Shown here one piece after another: positions 57,228 through 61,671 of a DNA stretch of 61,671 bases (position 1 is the stretch's first letter; every line of letters begins with the position of its first letter). This stretch comes from Firmicutes bacterium AM41-11 (GTDB lineage Bacteria; Bacillota_I; Bacilli_A; Erysipelotrichales; Erysipelotrichaceae). The translations under genes and the position numbers were made by a program. The notes beneath the pieces are model-generated. The model ran no database searches, was not told where the DNA came from, and worked only from the letters and a program-made list of their open reading frames with translations. Where the stretch lies: the NCBI GenBank assembly GCA_003480165.1, contig QUIQ01000010.1:1-61671 (forward strand), read 5' to 3'.

Positions 57228-58085
57228 ATGTCAATGACAGTCATTATTAAAGCTCTTGAGTTGGGCTTGATTCTATCAATTCTATCTTTAGGTGTTTATA
57301 CTTCGTTTCGGGTATTGAATATTCCGGATATGACCGTAGATGGTAGTTTTTCTACCGGAGCAGCAACGGTTGCGGTAGCTACCATGGCAGGAATGCCATA
57401 CCTTGGTTTATTCTTTGCGTTTTTAGCTGGTTGTGTTTGTGGTTTGATTACGGCTTTTCTACAAACAAAAATGAAGATTCAACCTTTACTTGCTGGAATT
57501 ATTACTATGACAGGTTTGTATTCGATTAATTTACGAATTATGGGAAATCTACCAAATATGCCGCTTTTATCTTTAGATGCGAAATGTGCTTCGATGTTTG
57601 ATAAGGTACAACGTCCTATTGTGGTATTGATCCCTGTAGTTATTTTAGTTGGTTTGATTCTCTATTGGTTCTTTAAAACCAATCTAGGTCTTGCCCTTCG
57701 TGCAACGGGAAACAATGAAGCGATGGTTCGTTCTAGTTCTATCAGTGTAGATACGATGAAGTTTATTGGCTTTGGCTTAGCGAATGGTTTAGTTGCGTTA
57801 TCGGGTGCTTTATTTGCTCAATATAACCACTTTGCGGATGTAACTGGTGGTACCGGAATGATGGTCATTGGTTTAGCAGGTATCATTGTTGGTGAAGCTA
57901 TCCTGCAAAAACAATCCATTGGCTTTGGGATTGTAGCTTCCATTCTTGGGGCTTGTATTTACCGTTTACTATATACATTGGCTTTACAGTTTGGTGTGCC
58001 AAGTGGAGATATGAACTTGATTTCGGCTGTCTTGGTTGCGATTACGATTTCGATTCCTTATTTAAGAAAGCGAAAGGGGGCTTAA
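57228..58085 (+). CDS. trpY: Tryptophan ABC transporter permease (TrpY-like)
   Basis: A 285-residue permease of the branched-chain/ribose (BPD_transp_2) fold with about 8-9 helices. It carries the coupling-loop segment FKTNLGLALRATGNNEAMVRSSSISVDTMK, the EAA-like cytoplasmic loop that contacts the ATPase. Starts 3 nt after trpX and is followed by the ATPase gene. Confidence 0.88.
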   Translation: MSMTVIIKALELGLILSILSLGVYTSFRVLNIPDMTVDGSFSTGAATVAVATMAGMPYLGLFFAFLAGCVCGLITAFLQTKMKIQPLLAGIITMTGLYSINLRIMGNLPNMPLLSLDAKCASMFDKVQRPIVVLIPVVILVGLILYWFFKTNLGLALRATGNNEAMVRSSSISVDTMKFIGFGLANGLVALSGALFAQYNHFADVTGGTGMMVIGLAGIIVGEAILQKQSIGFGIVASILGACIYRLLYTLALQFGVPSGDMNLISAVLVAITISIPYLRKRKGA

Positions 58086-58087
58086 AC

Positions 58088-58840
58088 ATGCTTCAATTAA
58101 AAAATGTATCGGTTACTTTTAATGCCGGAACACAATTAGAGAAAAAAGCGTTACAAGATTTATCGGTTACTGTCAACAAGGGGGATTTTGTAACGATTCT
58201 AGGTAGCAATGGCGCAGGGAAAAGTACCTTGTTTAATGTGATTGGGGGAAAGATTCCTGTAAGTCAGGGTAGTGTTTTTCTAGCTGGAGAAGATGTTACC
58301 CATCAAAAAGAACATGTGCGGGCTCGTAATATTGGTCGTTTATTCCAAGACCCATCCATGGGAACAGCTTCCCAATTAAGTGTTGAAGAAAACTTGGCTT
58401 TAGCGTATTCACGCAGCCAAAGAGGGGTATTTGCGAAAGCTGTAACGAAAAAGGATCGTGAATTGTTTGCGGATAAGCTAAAGGCTTTACAGATGGGTTT
58501 AGAAGATCGTATGAAGACACCGATTGGTTTATTGTCCGGTGGGCAAAGACAAGCTGTTGCGTTAATGATGGCTGTGCTTAATCCACCTAAGGTTTTATTG
58601 TTGGATGAACATACAGCGGCTCTAGATCCTAACAGTGCAAAGAAGATTCTCCAAATTACCAATGATCTCATTGCCAAACAAAATATCACGGCATTGATGA
58701 TCACTCATAATATGAAGGATGCCTTGGAAAATGGAAACCGTCTCTTTATTATGAACGATGGACGAATTACCCAGGATTTTTCAAGTGAAGAGAAAAAGGC
58801 ATTACGAGCTGCGGATTTGTTGGAATACTACGAGGTTTGA
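58088..58840 (+). CDS. trpZ: Tryptophan ABC transporter ATP-binding protein (TrpZ-like)
   Basis: A 250-residue ATPase. Walker A GSNGAGKST, signature LSGGQRQAVALMMAV, Walker B VLLLDEHTAALDP (His where many have Pro, as in other members of this subgroup), H-loop MITHN. ATG 58088 was chosen because AAAGGGGGC lies just upstream inside trpY. It completes the T-box operon. Confidence 0.9.
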   Translation: MLQLKNVSVTFNAGTQLEKKALQDLSVTVNKGDFVTILGSNGAGKSTLFNVIGGKIPVSQGSVFLAGEDVTHQKEHVRARNIGRLFQDPSMGTASQLSVEENLALAYSRSQRGVFAKAVTKKDRELFADKLKALQMGLEDRMKTPIGLLSGGQRQAVALMMAVLNPPKVLLLDEHTAALDPNSAKKILQITNDLIAKQNITALMITHNMKDALENGNRLFIMNDGRITQDFSSEEKKALRAADLLEYYEV

Positions 58841-58865
58841 CAAAGTTTTCATTTTGGCATAGACT
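58837..58865 (+). promoter_or_regulatory. Promoter of the small acidic protein gene
   Basis: TTGACA (58837-58842), 17 bp, TAGACT (58860-58865). The -35 overlaps the trpZ stop, giving the next gene a start independent of the T-box. Confidence 0.75.
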
Positions 58866-58885
58866 TTAACTAACGAGGTAGTGAA

Positions 58886-59092
58886 ATGGCAAATTTAGTA
58901 AATGATTTAAAAAATTCACCGATCAAAAAGCATGTGGTTACTTCAATTGAATACGATTGTAAATCGGAAAAAGATCAAGAAGAAATCTATTCAGAGGTTT
59001 ATTCTATTTTAGAAAACCATTTGGAAGAATTTGCGAAGATAACCTATGAACTTGAAGGAGATAATAAAGTTAAAGTAGAAGTTATTGAATAA
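58886..59092 (+). CDS. Small acidic protein (68 aa), unknown
   Basis: A 68-residue soluble protein (MANLVNDLKNSPIKKHV...) with a predicted helix-rich, acidic middle (KDQEEIYSEVYSILENHLEEF). No family recognised. It has a near-consensus promoter, AACGAGGTAGTG ahead of the ATG, and its own strong terminator, so it is clearly a gene. Confidence 0.7.
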   Translation: MANLVNDLKNSPIKKHVVTSIEYDCKSEKDQEEIYSEVYSILENHLEEFAKITYELEGDNKVKVEVIE

Positions 59093-59107
59093 CTTCTACT
59101 TTTTTTC
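59074..59107. terminator. Bidirectional terminator
   Basis: A 13-bp perfect stem (59074-59086 with 59088-59100; AGTAGAAGTTATT and its complement) and a T-run. Shared with the convergent MreB-like gene. Confidence 0.88.
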
Positions 59108-60034
59108 GGTTTCGCTGATTTGCATAAGTCCTTTAGTGACACAATGCGAAGGATCTATGGCTAAATTAAAAGGAATGGATAACTGGCTGTGTAAACTTGC
59201 GCAGAGGTTCTTTAGTTTTGCGGCACTACCGCTACAGACAATTCCTCTTTGTAGAATAGCTTTTTGACTGGCGTAATCAAGGGTATTTAAAAAGTTATAG
59301 AGCCATTCTGACCAGGTATAAAGAACAGGCGCTAACATTTCAGCCATTTGATTTTCATTTAGCTCCAGATATTTTAATTGTTGACTGACAATATCTACAC
59401 CGGGTACACGTATGGATTTAGGCTGCAAGGTATATTGCGTTTGCCCAATTTCAATAAAGATATCCTGACAGGCTTTATCAGATACTTGGAAATGGAAGGT
59501 ATTGAGAATCCATTTTTTTATTTGGGTTTCAATTTGTTCGCCGCCCATGGCATTTGTGGAGCTGGCAACGATTTCTTGATTCTCAAAGATCGTAATTGTC
59601 GCACAAGAATGGCCAATATGTAATAAGGTTGCCGGAATGCTGGTATCAATCTGTAGCTGTGCGCCAAGAGCAGCACAGAGGTTTTCTGGTTTATAGAAGA
59701 CTTGATTAGCACCTTGGTAAATACAGAAGGTTTCTATGGCTTCGATTTCTTCATCACGAAAACTTGGTGAACAAGTGTAGTAGATGGTTACTTTTTGAAA
59801 CAAGCGAAAGACATGTTCGCGTTCAAAGAGAATCGATAAATATTGGAAGAGTTCATCGGTATTTTTATATGGATGCACAGAACGAGTTCCTAATAGCGTA
59901 GCAGCTTCTTGTCCGATGGCTAAGACCTTCTTTGCAGAATCATAAGCTAACAGCGCTGGCTGTTGAAAAAGGATCTCTTGATGATGCATTAAAGTTATTG
60001 TGTTTTTTCCAATGTCTAAAGCATAAGTTCTCAT
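59096..60034 (-). CDS. Divergent MreB/Mbl-like actin-fold protein
   Basis: A 312-residue actin-ATPase-fold protein aligned by eye with MreB: phosphate-1 ALDIGKNTITL at the N-terminus, phosphate-2 LLHIGHSCATITIF (in place of the glycine-rich VDIGGGTT of MreB), STNAMGGEQIE (MreB VAGDEMDE), adenosine segment GIVCSGSAAKLKNL, and DPSHCVTKG at the C-terminus. Loss of the phosphate-2 glycines suggests altered or absent ATP turnover. It may be a shape-related paralogue. Monocistronic. Confidence 0.75.
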   Translation of the reverse strand: MRTYALDIGKNTITLMHHQEILFQQPALLAYDSAKKVLAIGQEAATLLGTRSVHPYKNTDELFQYLSILFEREHVFRLFQKVTIYYTCSPSFRDEEIEAIETFCIYQGANQVFYKPENLCAALGAQLQIDTSIPATLLHIGHSCATITIFENQEIVASSTNAMGGEQIETQIKKWILNTFHFQVSDKACQDIFIEIGQTQYTLQPKSIRVPGVDIVSQQLKYLELNENQMAEMLAPVLYTWSEWLYNFLNTLDYASQKAILQRGIVCSGSAAKLKNLCASLHSQLSIPFNLAIDPSHCVTKGLMQISETEKK

Positions 60035-60068
60035 ATCTTATATAATAATGAAATTTGGATGTGATACA

Positions 60069-60542
60069 ATGTCAAATATGAAGATTGATGGATTTGAAAT
60101 GTGTAAAGCCCAAAATGGTCAAGCTTTAGAGTTTCAAGAAGGATTAAACATTGTCGTATTTTTAGATTCACTTCTGGAAAGAAAGAGTTTGCGCCCTTTG
60201 GATTGTTTATTGAACTGGAAAGAGGAATTTCAAATGTTGGGGATTCCTGTGGTTATCCTTTCGCCAGAGCGTGTAAACTATATGGAAGATGCGGTTTTTC
60301 AATATGGCTTTGATTCGCAGCGTGCTTGTTTTAAATATTGGAATGTCTTAAAGAATAAATCGGTGTTTGGGAAAGAGCATGAAATCATTTATGCTTCTAT
60401 GCTGGTTTTTGATGGAAATACCAAGATTTACCAAGCCCAGAGTATTAGCGATTCGTCGCTAGAAAAGATGCTGATTTACCTCTCAAAAATATGGGCGAAA
60501 AAATTTCAAAAAAAATGTGAAAAAAAGTTTGACAAGAGGTAG
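60069..60542 (+). CDS. Hypothetical protein, possibly thioredoxin-like fold
   Basis: A 157-residue soluble protein. EGLNIVVFLDSLLERKSLRPLDCLLNWKEEFQMLGIPVVILSPE resembles the beta-alpha-beta entry of AhpC/TSA peroxiredoxins, but no peroxidatic TxxC or CxxC is present, so catalysis is not supported. ATG 60069 follows GGATGTGAT, close to the anti-SD; an ATG at 60048 lacks one. The promoter for the tRNA cluster lies in its last codons. Confidence 0.6.
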   Translation: MSNMKIDGFEMCKAQNGQALEFQEGLNIVVFLDSLLERKSLRPLDCLLNWKEEFQMLGIPVVILSPERVNYMEDAVFQYGFDSQRACFKYWNVLKNKSVFGKEHEIIYASMLVFDGNTKIYQAQSISDSSLEKMLIYLSKIWAKKFQKKCEKKFDKR

Positions 60543-60557
60543 GGGCTTTGATATTAT
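60529..60557 (+). promoter_or_regulatory. First promoter of the tRNA cluster
   Basis: TTGACA (60529-60534), 17 bp, TATTAT (60552-60557). Consensus -35, 14 nt before the first tRNA. Confidence 0.8.
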
Positions 60558-60570
60558 TATTGAGCAACAC

Positions 60571-60646
60571 GGAGGTTTAGCTCAGTTGGGAGAGCATCTG
60601 CCTTACAAGCAGAGGGTCAGCGGTTCGAGCCCGTTAACCTCCACCA
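60571..60646 (+). tRNA. tRNA-Val (UAC)
   Basis: 76 nt with encoded CCA. Acceptor GGAGGTT/AACCTCC, anticodon loop CTTACAA. Identical to the copy at 60955. Confidence 0.97.
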
Positions 60647-60655
60647 TTGCAATTT

Positions 60656-60739
60656 GGAGGAGTAGCGAAGTGGCTAAACGCGGCTGACTGTAACTCAGTT
60701 CCTTCGGGTTCGGCAGTTCGAATCTGTCCTCCTCCACCA
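60656..60739 (+). tRNA. tRNA-Tyr (GUA)
   Basis: 84 nt class II tRNA with a long variable arm (CCTTCGGG region), acceptor GGAGGAG/CTCCTCC, anticodon GTA, encoded CCA. Confidence 0.96.
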
Positions 60740-60744
60740 TTTAT

Positions 60745-60819
60745 TGGGGTATAGCCAAGCGGTAAGGCACGGGACTTTGACTCCCGCACTCGTTGGTTCG
60801 AATCCAGCTACCCCAGCCA
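60745..60819 (+). tRNA. tRNA-Gln (UUG)
   Basis: 75 nt, acceptor TGGGGTA/TACCCCA with a U1-A72 pair typical of tRNA-Gln, anticodon TTG, encoded CCA. Confidence 0.96.
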
Positions 60820-60827
60820 TTTTTTTT

Positions 60828-60901
60828 GCAGGTGTAGTTTAATGGTAGAACTTCAGCCTTCCAAGCTGACTACGTGAGTTCGATTCTCATCACCTGCTCC
60901 A
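60828..60901 (+). tRNA. tRNA-Gly (UCC)
   Basis: 74 nt, acceptor GCAGGTG/CACCTGC, loop CTTCCAA, encoded CCA. Identical to the copy at 61204. Confidence 0.96.
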
Positions 60902-60914
60902 TTAAAAATTTTAT

Positions 60915-60943
60915 TTGACAGCGTTAAATAAATGTGTTATTAT
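60915..60943 (+). promoter_or_regulatory. Second promoter of the tRNA cluster
   Basis: TTGACA (60915-60920), 17 bp, TATTAT (60938-60943), the same hexamers and spacing as the first promoter. It lies between tRNA-Gly and the second tRNA-Val. Confidence 0.8.
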
Positions 60944-60954
60944 TAAACGCGCTT

Positions 60955-61030
60955 GGAGGTTTAGCTCAGTTGGGAGAGCATCTGCCTTACAAGCAGAGGG
61001 TCAGCGGTTCGAGCCCGTTAACCTCCACCA
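60955..61030 (+). tRNA. tRNA-Val (UAC), second copy
   Basis: Identical over 76 nt to 60571-60646, including CCA. Confidence 0.97.
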
Positions 61031-61040
61031 TTATTTAATT

Positions 61041-61116
<76 letters not shown>

Positions 61117-61121
61117 CTTAT

Positions 61122-61197
61122 GACCCGCTAGCTCAGTTGGTAGAGCATTTGACTTTTAATCAAAGGGTCAGGCGTTCGAATCGCCTGCGGGTCACCA
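61122..61197 (+). tRNA. tRNA-Lys (UUU)
   Basis: 76 nt, acceptor GACCCGC/GCGGGTC, loop CTTTTAA, encoded CCA. Confidence 0.96.
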
Positions 61198-61203
61198 CTT
61201 TTT

Positions 61204-61277
61204 GCAGGTGTAGTTTAATGGTAGAACTTCAGCCTTCCAAGCTGACTACGTGAGTTCGATTCTCATCACCTGCTCCA
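61204..61277 (+). tRNA. tRNA-Gly (UCC), second copy
   Basis: Identical over 74 nt to 60828-60901. Confidence 0.96.
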
Positions 61278-61286
61278 TTGAAATTC

Positions 61287-61313
61287 AACCAATCGTATGA
61301 TTGGTTTTTTTTA
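61287..61313 (+). terminator. tRNA cluster terminator
   Basis: AACCAATC (61287-61294) pairs with GATTGGTT (61299-61306), then eight Ts. Confidence 0.9.
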
Positions 61314-61316
61314 TAC

Positions 61317-61345
61317 TTGGCATTCAGGAAATTCTTTTGTATAAT
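61317..61345 (+). promoter_or_regulatory. infA promoter
   Basis: TTGGCA (61317-61322), 17 bp, TATAAT (61340-61345), just after the tRNA terminator. Confidence 0.75.
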
Positions 61346-61397
61346 GGTAATTGGCTTTTTATGCCTGTCATTCATCAAAAGGAGGAGTAAACGTTTC

Positions 61398-61616
61398 ATG
61401 GCTAAACAGGATATGATCGAATTAGATGGTATCGTCGTTGACACTTTACCAAGTGCTGCTTTTAAGGTTAAATTGGAAAACGGACACGAAATTATGGCTC
61501 ACGTTTCTGGTAAAATCCGTATGCATCACATACGCATTTTACCAGGTGATCGTGTTACCGTAGAAATTTCACCATATGACTTAACACGTGGGCGAATTAC
61601 ATATAGAAGAAAGTAG
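61398..61616 (+). CDS. infA: Translation initiation factor IF-1
   Basis: A 72-residue S1/OB-fold protein, exact family length: [33 protein letters not shown] and [13 protein letters not shown]. It occupies the ribosomal A site during initiation. ATG 61398 follows GGAGGAG. Followed by rpmJ, the usual order at the end of the spc/alpha ribosomal region. Confidence 0.98.
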   Translation: MAKQDMIELDGIVVDTLPSAAFKVKLENGHEIMAHVSGKIRMHHIRILPGDRVTVEISPYDLTRGRITYRRK

Positions 61617-61630
61617 GAGGTTAGAAGAAA

Positions 61631-61671
61631 ATGAAAGTAAGACCATCCGTAAAACCAATGTGCGACAAATG
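61631..61671 (+). CDS. rpmJ: 50S ribosomal protein L36 (partial, runs off the window)
   Basis: MKVRPSVKPMCDK is the N-terminus of L36, with the first zinc-ligand Cys. ATG 61631 after GGAGGTTAGAAG. The gene continues beyond the window. Confidence 0.95.
   Translation, partial: MKVRPSVKPMCDK

Noticed and set aside
61229..61444. A 71-codon minus-strand ORF with the peptide [15 protein letters not shown]
   Set aside because: This is a well-known spurious translation of tRNA-gene DNA.

Overview
The window is a low-GC Bacillota (Firmicutes) chromosome segment, most likely an Erysipelotrichia-type fermenter; this assignment is inference. The supporting evidence is AT-rich DNA, strong AGGAGG ribosome binding sites, TTGACA/TATAAT promoters, CcpA-type cre sites, a tRNA-Trp T-box, U-tract terminators on most operons, and UGA used as an ordinary stop. 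No phage, transposase, rRNA or CRISPR array is visible. The features that stand out are regulatory RNAs, duplicated promoter architectures and several decayed genes.

Layout. 0-4.2 kb: operon of NUDIX hydrolase, patatin, LOG-family phosphoribohydrolase, NSS symporter and HD protein. 4.2-4.85 kb: a deletion scar joining the 3' third of rpoN to the last codons of what looks like a mannose-type PTS IID gene. 4.9-12.7 kb: an ascorbate-family PTS locus (PRD/EIIB/EIIA activator, membrane-anchored helical-repeat protein, EIIA, EIIC, three tri-cysteine EIIB proteins, split transketolase). Two promoters in this locus share an operator, a 15-bp box and a -10 at fixed spacing. 12.8-23.1 kb: small membrane protein, RmlD-like reductase, dicarboxylate/amino-acid symporter, beta-lactamase-like lipoprotein, monoacylglycerol-lipase-like hydrolase divergent from glpK (with a cre site), aminotransferase, hydrolase, GNAT and EEP nuclease-like genes. 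23.15-23.95 kb: 800 bp of non-coding DNA holding a c-di-GMP-I riboswitch with no gene after it, an unassigned inverted-repeat region, and a yybP-ykoY (Mn2+) riboswitch that reads into a P-type ATPase.

26.6-33.2 kb: glyA-rlmH, then a BceRSAB-like antimicrobial-peptide sensing and export module with BceR-type boxes, then a 63-residue membrane peptide. 33.2-41.1 kb: pgk-tpiA, a secreted cysteine peptidase/wall hydrolase, ispF-dtd-folD-DUF951-ychF-M50 protease, and a lipoprotein. 41.3-43.7 kb: a hybrid sensor kinase broken by a frameshift and a stop. 43.7-53.4 kb: an Ntn-type amide hydrolase, then rpoB (1453 aa, enlarged by a coiled-coil insertion) and rpoC. 53.4-60.5 kb: asnA, a second NSS symporter, a Trp-specific T-box controlling a TrpXYZ-type ABC transporter, a small acidic protein, a divergent MreB-like protein and a hypothetical gene. 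60.5-61.7 kb: eight tRNA genes under two promoters, then infA and the start of rpmJ.

How it works together. The PTS locus imports a sugar or sugar acid that probably feeds the pentose phosphate pathway through transketolase, with CcpA and a PTS-phosphorylated activator as controls. The lipase and glpK together suggest glycerol salvage from lipids. Riboswitches and the T-box tie c-di-GMP, Mn2+ and tryptophan supply to local transcription. All calls come from reading the sequence; no database search was run.
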